Shown in pieces: positions 9,380 to 18,017 of a stretch of DNA of 64,000 bases (positions within the stretch are counted from its first letter, which is position 1; each line of letters starts with the position of its first letter). A program made the translations under genes and the position numbers. The notes beneath the pieces are model-generated. The model had not been told where the DNA came from, did not search any database, and worked only from the letters and a program-made list of their open reading frames with translations. The stretch covers positions 1,860,001 through 1,924,000 of the forward strand of contig NZ_HF545616.1 in assembly GCF_000723465.1 (NCBI RefSeq), given 5' to 3'. Source of the stretch: Ruminococcus bicirculans (ex Wegman et al. 2014). GTDB taxonomy: Bacteria > Bacillota > Clostridia > Oscillospirales > Ruminococcaceae.

Positions 9380-11821
9380 TTGAAGTACATGAAAAGCAAA
9401 AAGGTATGGTATCAGCTTATATTCATCACCGCCATTGTTATGAGCGGCTGCGGCAGTATACAGGCTTGTGCAGCAGAACTGGGATATACAGGGTGTTCCT
9501 CAGAGATTTTGAAAATGGTAACAATAAAGAACCATTTTCGTGATCTGTTGATAAATATAGAATTTAACATACTGAGTTTTCTTTGTGATGTGATAGATTA
9601 CTTTGATAAGGCTGTCAAAACATTACTCAAACTCAATTTCTTCGACTACCTATCAGATGAGTTTAGCCTAAGTCAAATGCAAACGATTATTCTGTCTATT
9701 ATGAGCCTTGCACTCGTTTTTGGAGCGTGTGCTCTCGTGATATTCAGAAATAAGATCAAAGTGTCTGATTTTTTGATGAGTATTTTGGTCTCAACTATAC
9801 TGCTTGTAGCATTTCCGGCGTTCATATCTTCTTGCAACTCACTTCGCAGCAAGGGTATAACAACAGCGCAGAACATAAAGATCAATGATCAATCTGAACA
9901 GACAACGGTCGACAAAGACGGCACAGTCACTGTCGGAACATTGGGCAAGGATCTTCTGGCGTCGGGAATATATGACGTTGAAAACAGCGTTGATAATAAG
10001 AAGATGATGACTTACCTCGATACTGTGGGCAGTTCAGGAAATGTAAAGGACATTCAGATAACAGGTGGAATTGAGCCTGACGATAGCAAGCCTTGGACTA
10101 CCCGTTATCTTACAGATATACATGACGTATATCCTAAGCAGAAAAAGTACAATAGTCTAACCACAGAGAATATGATGTCCCTTTTAGGACTTGAAAATGA
10201 ATATAATATTCTAAAAAATGCAAATGGCGAGCTTATACTAAGCGCTGATTATGGCGCAAATATGCAGGTTTACTGTTCTGTATACAGCACATCAGGCTCA
10301 ATATACGGAAGCGTTCTGTCTGAAAAAGATTATGAAACATTTTTGTCAGCTTCTATTGGTGACGCTTGTCCTTATGGTGCTACACTTGGAGATCTGCATT
10401 ATCCAGACGGCAGCAGGATAACAAATGTCATTAACTATAATACATATCTTCGTGACCTTATAGCAAACCACCCTGCTGTAGCTGCCGCAGGCAAAACGCA
10501 GGAGGTAGGAGCAAACGCACATACTGTTGAGGAAGCACTTGACATTATCAAAGATGATGTTATAAGGGAGCTTAACATAGCGGCAAATACAAATACCGCC
10601 AAAGATGCAGAACCAGTAAATGCAGAATATCAATCTTTTCCTCTTTTTGACGAGGAAGATTATGATGATCTTAATTCGGTAGAGCAGATCATACGCAGAA
10701 ATATAACCAGCGGCTACACGGTTGACTGTTTATATTATTATCATATCGACTTCTGGTCAACCTTTGTGCTTATGCTTGCAGTGGCTATCTGCCTTATTTT
10801 CAGCGGAATAAAAATAGCAACTACGCTATTTGAAATAATGTTTGCACAGCTCATTACACCCTTTATCATAGCAACAGACCTTAACGGCTCAGGCAGAGCT
10901 AAAAAAGCTATCCAGAATATGCTGCTTTCAAACATAATTCTTATGATAGTTGTAATTCTTTTAAGAATATACATAGCCGTTATATGGGGCATAAAAGGTT
11001 CGGAATACGGCAGCAATTTTGCGGTAATGCTCATAGTTATAATAGCAGGCGCAAAGTTTGTTATAGACGGTCCAGAGGTGTTGACAAAGCTGTTTGGCAT
11101 TGACGCAGGAGTTAAATCAGGTGCAGCCACAATGATGGCAATAAATCAATCAATGCAAATGGGCAGTTATGCCACAATGGGACTTGCTCGTGCAGGCAGC
11201 ACAGTTATCCACGGTGCTGGAAGTGTTGCAAAGCATACCGCAAGCAGTGCTGTTGGTGCAGCCAAAGGCTTTGCAGGAGGAATTTACGGTGGCGTACAAG
11301 GAGGCTCAACTGTACCCGGAAAGATAGGAAAAGCCATAGGCGGTGCGTCGGCAGGTACTGTTGCAGGAGCGGTCGGAGGTGCTTTCGGACACACTGACGC
11401 AGGAGCAAAGGCAGCTTATGCAGCAACAAATCCAGGCTCAATAAAAGATACATTCTCAAATGCAAAAGACAACATTGCCAATAACGTAAAAGAGTCTGTA
11501 GGAGAGGGCTTTTCATCAGGCGGCGCAGGCAGCGCTTCAAAGGGTGCTGACGGAAAGGACGGCTTAAATGGCACTAACGGCATGAATGGAGCTAAAGGCG
11601 ACAGAGGTGCGCAAGGCGCAGCAGGCAAAGACGGCACAAATGGAACTGACGCAAGAGCCGATAACAACAGTGGAAACAGCAGCAATAACAGCAATAATAA
11701 CGGCACATCTCAGCCTGCCCGTGGCAGTGGCTTTGACGTTTCAAAAGCTGCAACAAACAATAATAACAGCAAATCCGACACATCAAAAGGAAATGGATTT
11801 AAGGACAAGGGAGGCAAGTAA
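9380..11821 (+). CDS. VirB6/TrbL-like polytopic conjugation protein with collagen-like tail
   Basis: 813 residues. TTG 9380 is preferred: AAAGGAG ends seven bases upstream, while the in-frame ATG 9389 sits too far from it. A signal/lipoprotein-like N-terminus (MSGCG) leads to two hydrophobic segments (about 95-150), an extracellular domain of about 300 residues, then at least four transmembrane helices (about 455-560). A Gly/Ala-rich region follows, then Gly-X-Y repeats (KDGLNGTNGMNGAKGDRG and onward, about residues 722-755) and a Ser/Asn-rich end. VirB6-like proteins form part of the inner-membrane channel of type IV secretion. The collagen-like tail is not a core part of the family. Confidence 0.8.
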   Translation: MKYMKSKKVWYQLIFITAIVMSGCGSIQACAAELGYTGCSSEILKMVTIKNHFRDLLINIEFNILSFLCDVIDYFDKAVKTLLKLNFFDYLSDEFSLSQMQTIILSIMSLALVFGACALVIFRNKIKVSDFLMSILVSTILLVAFPAFISSCNSLRSKGITTAQNIKINDQSEQTTVDKDGTVTVGTLGKDLLASGIYDVENSVDNKKMMTYLDTVGSSGNVKDIQITGGIEPDDSKPWTTRYLTDIHDVYPKQKKYNSLTTENMMSLLGLENEYNILKNANGELILSADYGANMQVYCSVYSTSGSIYGSVLSEKDYETFLSASIGDACPYGATLGDLHYPDGSRITNVINYNTYLRDLIANHPAVAAAGKTQEVGANAHTVEEALDIIKDDVIRELNIAANTNTAKDAEPVNAEYQSFPLFDEEDYDDLNSVEQIIRRNITSGYTVDCLYYYHIDFWSTFVLMLAVAICLIFSGIKIATTLFEIMFAQLITPFIIATDLNGSGRAKKAIQNMLLSNIILMIVVILLRIYIAVIWGIKGSEYGSNFAVMLIVIIAGAKFVIDGPEVLTKLFGIDAGVKSGAATMMAINQSMQMGSYATMGLARAGSTVIHGAGSVAKHTASSAVGAAKGFAGGIYGGVQGGSTVPGKIGKAIGGASAGTVAGAVGGAFGHTDAGAKAAYAATNPGSIKDTFSNAKDNIANNVKESVGEGFSSGGAGSASKGADGKDGLNGTNGMNGAKGDRGAQGAAGKDGTNGTDARADNNSGNSSNNSNNNGTSQPARGSGFDVSKAATNNNNSKSDTSKGNGFKDKGGK

Positions 11822-11824
11822 CAT

Positions 11825-12124
11825 ATGGGAGTAGTACCTAAAAAGACAAAAGCGGAACAGCGTATCTTCCGCCATATCAACCTTACAAAAATAGTCGGAT
11901 TGATAGTAACACTAATGGTGTCATCACAGTTAGCCAATATCATGGTAAGTCCCAAACTAGGCATTCCATTTATCATATTCTGTAGTGTGATATTTCTCAT
12001 AATGAGCGGAAAAAGCCCCTCTGATCCATGCAAAAGCTTTGCTGAAGCATGGCTTGAGTGGCTCAGTTTCCTAATGACAAATAAAACTCTGCATAAGCAC
12101 CAAGGAAGGAGAACAAAAGAATGA
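11825..12124 (+). CDS. VirB3/PrgI-like inner-membrane protein
   Basis: 99 residues with two adjacent hydrophobic helices (about 23-42 and 45-61) and charged ends. It lies between the VirB6-like and VirB4 genes, the usual place of PrgI/VirB3-like partners that dock the VirB4 ATPase. AAGGGAGG precedes ATG 11825, and the stop overlaps the VirB4 start by ATGA, implying translational coupling. The family is inferred from topology and order; sequence identity to PrgI was not recognised directly. Confidence 0.6.
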   Translation: MGVVPKKTKAEQRIFRHINLTKIVGLIVTLMVSSQLANIMVSPKLGIPFIIFCSVIFLIMSGKSPSDPCKSFAEAWLEWLSFLMTNKTLHKHQGRRTKE

Positions 12125-14796
12125 AAAAGAAATCATCGACATTGAAAAGTAAAACCGAAACTTTCAAAGGCTTTGCGAGAGAAAAAAAGACCGAAAAGCT
12201 GAAAGATGATCCGTCAAGCATAATGTCACGTCTGTCATTTGAAAGCATACATAACGGAATAGTCGAGCTGAAAGTAAAAGGCAAGCCGCTCAAAATGGGC
12301 GTGCTTGCAGTATCGGGAATGGATATATTTGACCTTAATGACTATGACCGCAACACTGTTTTCAATAATTTTGCGAAAGCAACATTATCCATAGGCACAG
12401 GTCACAAGTATGTTTTCACATCAAAAACGCCATATCTTGCTAACCAAAAAGCTTTTATAAAATACAAAAGTCAGCAAAGCATAAACAGATATTCCGAATA
12501 TCTGCTCAACGAACAGTACGAGCTGTTTGACAGCTTTGAGAGCAGCCATTTTGACAGGATGGCGTATCTTTTCATATACTCCGATGACGAGAAGAAAATC
12601 TATAACGGTGCACAACGTTTTATCAGCCATATGCGAGATATAGACGTATCGTGGTGTTCCGATGATGAAATAATCGTCACGCTTAACAAGCTTATCTGTC
12701 TGAATACAGAAAATCAGCAGCTATCTGAAAAAGGCAGCCTGAATGAGATTATTTTACCTGAGAAGATAACTTTTCGACCTAATTACTACAAAGTAAATGA
12801 TGTATATGCACAGACGATAGTTGTTTATGATTATGCAGCGGAAATCGATGACCTCAAGCTGGCTCAAATGGTAATACTATCTGATGATACCATAGTATGG
12901 GATATAAGCATATCTGAAAAGGATAAAGTCATAGATGAGATAAGTGCATCCTTGCGCGAGTTAGAGTCACGAGGAGGAATTATTCAAGACGCTGCCGATA
13001 AGATAGATACAAATACCGAGTATCAAAAGCTTGAGATCATTTATCAGAACATAAAAAACGGCAATGAGCAGATATATTATGTTACGCTCAGGTACATTCT
13101 GAAAGACGCCTCACTTAGCTCCTTGAGCAAGCGTTCAAAAGAGCTAATCCATGAGCTGCAGCTCAGTGGTCTGTCTGCGTATATACCGACAAATACCACA
13201 CAGCATGAGTTTCTTTCTGTTATCGATGATAAAAGCAACACTATTCAGACACCGTTTCCTGTTTTTGATACACTGTCAAGGCAGTTTCCTTTCTATTATC
13301 AGTCACATATCGATGATACAGGACTTTTCTTTGGATTCACGGAAACAGGCGGTTTGAATATTCTAAACACGTTTAAAAGGACAAAGACCCGTAACTCATT
13401 CGATCTGCTTGCGTTTGGTCTGAAGGGCGGCGGAAAATCAGTTACTTTCAAATCAATGCTTGAGGATCAGCTGCTTTTGGGCAATAAAGTAATGGTACTC
13501 GATATCGAAAGTGAATATCAGCCTATGGCTAAAGTTTACGGCGGACAGACAATAAAAATCAACAGCAGCTCAAAAATAAATCCCCTTCAAATATGCAAGG
13601 TAGTCGATGCAAGAGTTGATGATGAAATCTCACCTGAGGACGAGGCAAGAGAGAATTTTGCCACAGAGATGTCACGAATACGCACTTTTATGTCTATGTA
13701 TATACCTGAAATAGATATGTATACTATGGAAATCTTCATGGATCTTGTGACAGAATGTCTATCTGACAAGGGCATTTTCCCCGAAACAGATATAACACTT
13801 TTTGAGCCTGATAAGTTTCCCTGCTTTACCGATGTGAACAACAAAGTCACTGAAAAGCTGTCACAAACGGATTCACTGCCTAAAAGAAAATATGACGCAT
13901 ACTGTAATATACAAGTATACATAAAGCAGCTTTGCGGCAAGGGTGCATACGCCGGTATGTTTGACGGAGTAACGAACATTGATGTAAAAAGCAACGATCT
14001 TATCATCTTCGATGTTAAGAGCATCAGTGAAATGGCTGACAATGTTTATAACGCACAGTTGTTCAACATACTCACTATAATGTGGGCTACCATATGCAAA
14101 AACATAGGATATAATCAAAACGTTATCAATCCATGGGACATGCGAAACGTTGTGTGCCTTATTGATGAAGCACACCGTTTCATTTCCGTAAAATACCCTC
14201 AGGTAACGGAGTTTATAGAAAAACTATGTCGCCGTACACGAAAATATTTTGCAGGGCTATGGTTCGCAACGCAGTCGATACTTGACTTTATCCCAGACGG
14301 AAATCTTGCGGCAGCCGGCTCGATCAAGGTTATTTTCTCACTTGTCCAGTACAAAATGATACTCAAACAATCGCCGGAAAGCATTGAAATTCTTCATCAA
14401 GCCTTTCCTCGTTTTTCATATGCAGAGCTCAGAGAAAGCACAGCATTTGAACCGGGACAAATGCTTTTGTCGTTGGACTCGGACAGAGATAAGCTCCATT
14501 GCAGAAGAATAGTCGGAGCAAGACAGCTATTGTATATGGGCAATGCTCAGGACAGGATCGAGATCATACACAACTGCTTTTCTCATTATTATAATGAGCA
14601 CACTAAGCAGGAATACGGTCTTATGCTGAGAAAAATGGACGCTGATTATTTCAGAAAATGCTTTCTTGCAGAAACATATTCTTACCTAAAAATCGAACAG
14701 CACATAAGCCAATATATCGACACTGTGATCATTCAAATGGTTGATAATCTTATAAAAGAACTTCTTCAGGCAGCTGGAACGGAGGCGACAAGATGA
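12121..14796 (+). CDS. VirB4/TrbE-type conjugation ATPase
   Basis: 891 residues. The N-terminal domain of about 420 residues is followed by a P-loop with core GGGKS (about 13428-13442), a Walker B region CLIDEAHRF and the VirB4-type FATQSILDF motif near residue 720. VirB4 powers assembly and substrate transfer of the type IV secretion channel at the inner face of the membrane. The gene overlaps both neighbours by ATGA, so VirB3-like, VirB4 and the Big_2 protein should be made in coupled fashion. Confidence 0.92.
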   Translation: MKKKSSTLKSKTETFKGFAREKKTEKLKDDPSSIMSRLSFESIHNGIVELKVKGKPLKMGVLAVSGMDIFDLNDYDRNTVFNNFAKATLSIGTGHKYVFTSKTPYLANQKAFIKYKSQQSINRYSEYLLNEQYELFDSFESSHFDRMAYLFIYSDDEKKIYNGAQRFISHMRDIDVSWCSDDEIIVTLNKLICLNTENQQLSEKGSLNEIILPEKITFRPNYYKVNDVYAQTIVVYDYAAEIDDLKLAQMVILSDDTIVWDISISEKDKVIDEISASLRELESRGGIIQDAADKIDTNTEYQKLEIIYQNIKNGNEQIYYVTLRYILKDASLSSLSKRSKELIHELQLSGLSAYIPTNTTQHEFLSVIDDKSNTIQTPFPVFDTLSRQFPFYYQSHIDDTGLFFGFTETGGLNILNTFKRTKTRNSFDLLAFGLKGGGKSVTFKSMLEDQLLLGNKVMVLDIESEYQPMAKVYGGQTIKINSSSKINPLQICKVVDARVDDEISPEDEARENFATEMSRIRTFMSMYIPEIDMYTMEIFMDLVTECLSDKGIFPETDITLFEPDKFPCFTDVNNKVTEKLSQTDSLPKRKYDAYCNIQVYIKQLCGKGAYAGMFDGVTNIDVKSNDLIIFDVKSISEMADNVYNAQLFNILTIMWATICKNIGYNQNVINPWDMRNVVCLIDEAHRFISVKYPQVTEFIEKLCRRTRKYFAGLWFATQSILDFIPDGNLAAAGSIKVIFSLVQYKMILKQSPESIEILHQAFPRFSYAELRESTAFEPGQMLLSLDSDRDKLHCRRIVGARQLLYMGNAQDRIEIIHNCFSHYYNEHTKQEYGLMLRKMDADYFRKCFLAETYSYLKIEQHISQYIDTVIIQMVDNLIKELLQAAGTEATR

Positions 14797-15965
14797 AAGT
14801 AGTAAGTCCAAAAGCGAGCAGTAAAATATATATGATATTCACTATTGTTACTGCTGTTCTGGCTGTTTTGTTTCTCACATCCAACAGTTGGATAACCTCA
14901 CTTACATACAAAAGCAAAAGCAACGGCTATAACAAAACAATGTCACTTAACGGCTATAATATCAAGGTGACAGACGCAGCGTATTACGACAATGTATGCG
15001 AATTTGTCATAAAGTGCCGCATTTCAGGGTCTGACACTGGAGCTACATATCCTGAGGTTACGGCTGTAAATTTTGACGACGACCTTACAGATCATAAGTT
15101 CACAGCAGGCAATAAGTATGACGATTATTCAAGAAAAATCACAGTAAAAAATCCGCCGTCGAATTTCAAAATAATGCGTGTGGTTATTAAAACTTCTATG
15201 CCTGACACAAAATATGATGACGCATATGACGAGTTTGGTGAGAAGATACCGGCGCACACCGAAAAAGGGAAAACTATCACACTTAGAGTAACTATAGACA
15301 GAAAAGATATGCAGACCCACGCCGTGAAAATAGTTCCGGGGTACTCTGAGGAAAGCTCAAATGCAAACACAACAAGCGGTTTATACAACTCTGAAACATC
15401 TAAAATCACGAGCCAACAAGCTGTAGCAGTGACAACACAAGCTACAGCACCAACCACACATGATCTGAGTGAAAAGGCTGCCGAAGCATCTCAAACGAGC
15501 AGGACTACCACGGAGAAACGACAGCCTGCAACAGCAGAAATGAACACGCAGCCTGCCGAAACAAAGGATTACAATGAGCCTGCATATGCGCCGCCGCAGA
15601 CCACCGGCACGACACATAATGAGCCTGCATGTGCACCACCGCAAACCACAGCAGCAACACATAATGAGCCTGCACAAGCTGAAACCACCACAACACAGGC
15701 AAGGGTATATTCCATAAAACTCACAACAGAATTTGAGTACAATGACGTTCAGATTAAGATAGGCGAACACACTCAGCTTCGTGCAGAAGTCAAACCCGAT
15801 AACGCCGTAAATAAAAACGTAAAATGGGAAAGCAACCGTTCGGACATAGCAACAGTTGACAGCAATGGAAGGGTCACAGCAGTTGCAAAAGGCAAAGCTA
15901 TCATATCCGCAGTAACAGAAGATAAGGGCTTGCAGGCAAGCTGTATGGTGACCGTCAAGGAATAG
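14793..15965 (+). CDS. Membrane-anchored surface protein with Big_2 (Ig-like) domain
   Basis: 390 residues. A single N-terminal transmembrane helix (about 10-32) is followed by a domain of about 150 residues that I do not recognise, a Thr/Pro/Glu-rich stalk (about 195-305) and a C-terminal bacterial Ig-like group 2 domain (about 310-390; markers NKNVKWES, ATVDSNGRVTAV). The layout suits a surface protein holding an adhesive domain away from the cell, perhaps for mating-pair contact; that function is inferred. The start overlaps the VirB4 stop by ATGA. Confidence 0.75.
   Translation: MKVVSPKASSKIYMIFTIVTAVLAVLFLTSNSWITSLTYKSKSNGYNKTMSLNGYNIKVTDAAYYDNVCEFVIKCRISGSDTGATYPEVTAVNFDDDLTDHKFTAGNKYDDYSRKITVKNPPSNFKIMRVVIKTSMPDTKYDDAYDEFGEKIPAHTEKGKTITLRVTIDRKDMQTHAVKIVPGYSEESSNANTTSGLYNSETSKITSQQAVAVTTQATAPTTHDLSEKAAEASQTSRTTTEKRQPATAEMNTQPAETKDYNEPAYAPPQTTGTTHNEPACAPPQTTAATHNEPAQAETTTTQARVYSIKLTTEFEYNDVQIKIGEHTQLRAEVKPDNAVNKNVKWESNRSDIATVDSNGRVTAVAKGKAIISAVTEDKGLQASCMVTVKE
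15573..15680 (+). repeat. 45-bp tandem repeat in the Thr/Pro stalk
   Basis: Units begin at 15573, 15618 and 15663 (the third is partial), each starting AATGAGCCTGCA and encoding NEPA followed by APPQTT-like residues. The unit is in phase with the reading frame, so copy number can change stalk length without a frameshift. Confidence 0.8.
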
Positions 15966-15981
15966 AAAAGAGGTAATAAAA

Positions 15982-16284
15982 ATGCTATTTAACAACTCGT
16001 CAAATAAAATAAGAATCATAGGATTCTTAGTTTCAGAAGTAAAAATCATCAATGACTATGCAATAGAATTTCTTATAGCCGTACCGAGAAAAGTCAAAAA
16101 AGGAGAGCAAGGATTTAATGATGTTTTCACTGTATATGCCAACGAGGCAAGCACGATCTCCTTTGCAAAAAATCATTTGCACAAAGGCTGTGTAGTAGTT
16201 GTAAGGGGAGAATTGAGAACCTTTACGGACAAATCAGTGAAGATATGCAGCAGTGATATAACCATTTCGTCACAGAACAAGTGA
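15982..16284 (+). CDS. SSB-like OB-fold protein
   Basis: 100 residues. The pattern IRIIGFLVSE, an IEFLIAVPRK strand and KGCVVVVRGELRTF fits the single-stranded DNA-binding OB fold, shorter than housekeeping SSB and lacking the acidic C-terminal tip. It probably coats transferred ICE strands. A GAGGTAA ribosome site precedes ATG 15982, 16 bases after the Big_2 gene. Confidence 0.7.
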   Translation: MLFNNSSNKIRIIGFLVSEVKIINDYAIEFLIAVPRKVKKGEQGFNDVFTVYANEASTISFAKNHLHKGCVVVVRGELRTFTDKSVKICSSDITISSQNK

Positions 16285-16285
16285 G

Positions 16286-16861
16286 GTGAAAACGTTGGAG
16301 AATATTCTTTTTGAATACCCGGTACGAGAAGAAAACAGTTCATTAGATGAAGAATTTCAGGTGTTAAAAAAGCAGCTAACGAAGCTTAAATATGCCGTGA
16401 TGATATCATCTTTTTGTGCATTGACAATGTATTTTTTATCTGCATTTTTTGCAAAAGCAGAACTGATTTTTTATTTTCTGACAGCACTTTTTGTGTTTAT
16501 CGCAATGATAACAGGCAAGATTTTTGTGCGGTATCCTAAGCATCTTTTGCACATAAAAGCTACAGAAAATGAACTGCAGCTTGCTTACTATAAAGACAAA
16601 AAAAGCACACACACCTTTGCATATAGTGAAATAGAAGAAATACATTTTGCAGATAAAAGTTATACGGCTGTCTGTATTAAACGTGAGGGCAGAAAGCCGA
16701 TATTGTTCGAGCTGAATAAGGATACACCTGAGCAGGGCTTTTTCCTTTTTACTATTCAGAAAATACTGCCTGCTGTTTGCAAAACAAACAGCAAAGAGAT
16801 AGTAAAAAAATATGGTGATGAAGATGATTATTACAACAGAATTTACGAGGGGAATAATTAA
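16286..16861 (+). CDS. Unrecognised membrane protein of the ICE
   Basis: Up to 191 residues. GTG 16286 opens the frame, but TTG 16295 is better placed after GAGGTG at 16283-16288, so the protein may start there. It has two hydrophobic helices (about 36-57 and 60-80) and then a soluble beta-rich region with alternating charged strands (EIEEIHFADKSYTAVCI), resembling bacterial PH-like membrane proteins in outline. No catalytic motif is visible. It could be an ICE accessory channel or regulatory component; I do not assign a function. Confidence 0.6.
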   Translation: MKTLENILFEYPVREENSSLDEEFQVLKKQLTKLKYAVMISSFCALTMYFLSAFFAKAELIFYFLTALFVFIAMITGKIFVRYPKHLLHIKATENELQLAYYKDKKSTHTFAYSEIEEIHFADKSYTAVCIKREGRKPILFELNKDTPEQGFFLFTIQKILPAVCKTNSKEIVKKYGDEDDYYNRIYEGNN

Positions 16862-16863
16862 AA

Positions 16864-17235
16864 ATGGATATAAAAATAAGAAATATCTCTCCACAGGTCA
16901 TAAGCGAGATAGACAAAATAGCCAAACAAGAGGGTGTTTCGCAAAACACCCTTTATAATAAAATCATTTCTGACTATGTCAAATGCAATGACGATTTTGT
17001 TATAAACATACTTCCTGCTATCGTTCGCTCGCTTGTAAACAGCGAGCTTGAACGCTTATCTGAGGGAGCAAAAACAACGATAAATAATGTGTATATTGCA
17101 GCACAAAAAATGATGAAAACAACAGAAAAAATTGATAATCTGCTTACAGAAACGCTTAAAAATTCAACAGAAAACTCAATTACAAATGAGGAAATTCTCA
17201 GGGTACTCGAAATTTCAGACAAAGATAATTCATAA
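16864..17235 (+). CDS. Ribbon-helix-helix-like DNA-binding protein
   Basis: 123 residues. The N-terminal 45 residues (IKIRNISPQVISEIDKIAK, then GVSQNTLYNKIISDYV) match the strand plus two helices of RHH proteins such as relaxosome accessory factors. The rest is helical and probably oligomerises. It abuts the previous gene and lies directly before the repeat-rich gap at 17236-17582, a natural binding target. A perfect hairpin lies inside its coding sequence at 16931-16952. Confidence 0.6.
   Translation: MDIKIRNISPQVISEIDKIAKQEGVSQNTLYNKIISDYVKCNDDFVINILPAIVRSLVNSELERLSEGAKTTINNVYIAAQKMMKTTEKIDNLLTETLKNSTENSITNEEILRVLEISDKDNS
16931..16952 (+). other. Perfect hairpin inside the RHH gene
   Basis: AGGGTGTTT (16931-16939) and AAACACCCT (16944-16952) pair over nine bases with a CGCA loop, about 70 bases into the coding sequence. 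Only a short T stretch follows. It may be a protein-binding site or weak attenuator; it can also be chance. Confidence 0.4.
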
Positions 17236-17582
17236 ATAGGGCGGTTTTGTTTACACAATAGAAATATATACAGATTATTGCAGCGATAAAAGTATATACT
17301 TTGGATATATTTTTACATAATAAGGGATATTTAATATATCCAAAAGATATATCGACCAAAAAAGCGGATATAAAAAGGATATATAATTGAAATGTCTACC
17401 AAAAAACGTATATCAAAAAGATATACTTATAAGTTGCATGGGGGTCATGGCAGCACACTTTAAACCTCGGTTTTACCGAGGTTTACAAACGGCGTGGGGG
17501 TCACGCCTTTATGCTCTTGAGCAACCGATTTTAACTTAGAGTAATAGAAATTAAATTCAAAATCAGAAAAGGACTGATAAAA
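17236..17582. other. Candidate origin of transfer (oriT) and operator region
   Basis: 347 bases without a gene between two RHH genes and just upstream of the relaxase. The left part is AT-rich with repeated GATATAT-type words, including GTATATC/GATATAC arms at 17408-17414 and 17420-17426. The right part has an 11-bp stem with a 3-base loop (17461-17471/17475-17485), flanked by two related words, GCATGGGGGTCATGGC (17436-17451) and GGCGTGGGGGTCACGCC (17491-17507). The second is itself a 6-bp stem with a GGGGT loop. Inverted repeats next to mob genes are the normal layout of oriT; the nick position is not predicted. The region probably also carries the mob promoter. Confidence 0.6.
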
Positions 17583-18017
17583 ATGCCTGTAAAAAAATTA
17601 ATTACACTTACAGAGGAAAATTTTCAAAAACTGCAAGAGATACAACGCTTGCGAGGAATTACAACAACGAGCGGCTGCGTGACGGCATTGATAAATGACG
17701 CATACAATAGTGACCACGATAAAACCGCCGATGATACACAGCTGAGAGAGATCGCAGCAAGTGTAGATAAGCTGCTGATGATCGCACGAGAAAGCGAGAG
17801 TATGATATATCAGGAGCGTGACGGAATCAACACACTCCTGCATTTTTACGAGGTGCAGGAATATCAATCGGCAGACAAGCGACTGACAGACAGCAAGCCC
17901 CACGATGTGCTTAATAAGTCTGCTGAAAATTATCAGCAACTTGTGCACCGGCGATCACTCGACAAAGGTGTTTCGGCACTGCAGGATCAAGGCAATGAGG
18001 AGAATGACACTGAATGA
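17583..18017 (+). CDS. MobC-like relaxosome accessory protein
   Basis: 144 residues. A basic N-terminal ribbon-helix-helix-like segment (KKLITLTEENFQKLQEIQ, then a GITTTSGCVTALIND helix pair) is followed by a helical domain. It is encoded directly upstream of the relaxase and overlaps it by ATGA, the standard place of MobC accessory proteins that bend oriT and load the relaxase. The binding site is probably in the adjoining repeat region. Confidence 0.65.
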   Translation: MPVKKLITLTEENFQKLQEIQRLRGITTTSGCVTALINDAYNSDHDKTADDTQLREIAASVDKLLMIARESESMIYQERDGINTLLHFYEVQEYQSADKRLTDSKPHDVLNKSAENYQQLVHRRSLDKGVSALQDQGNEENDTE

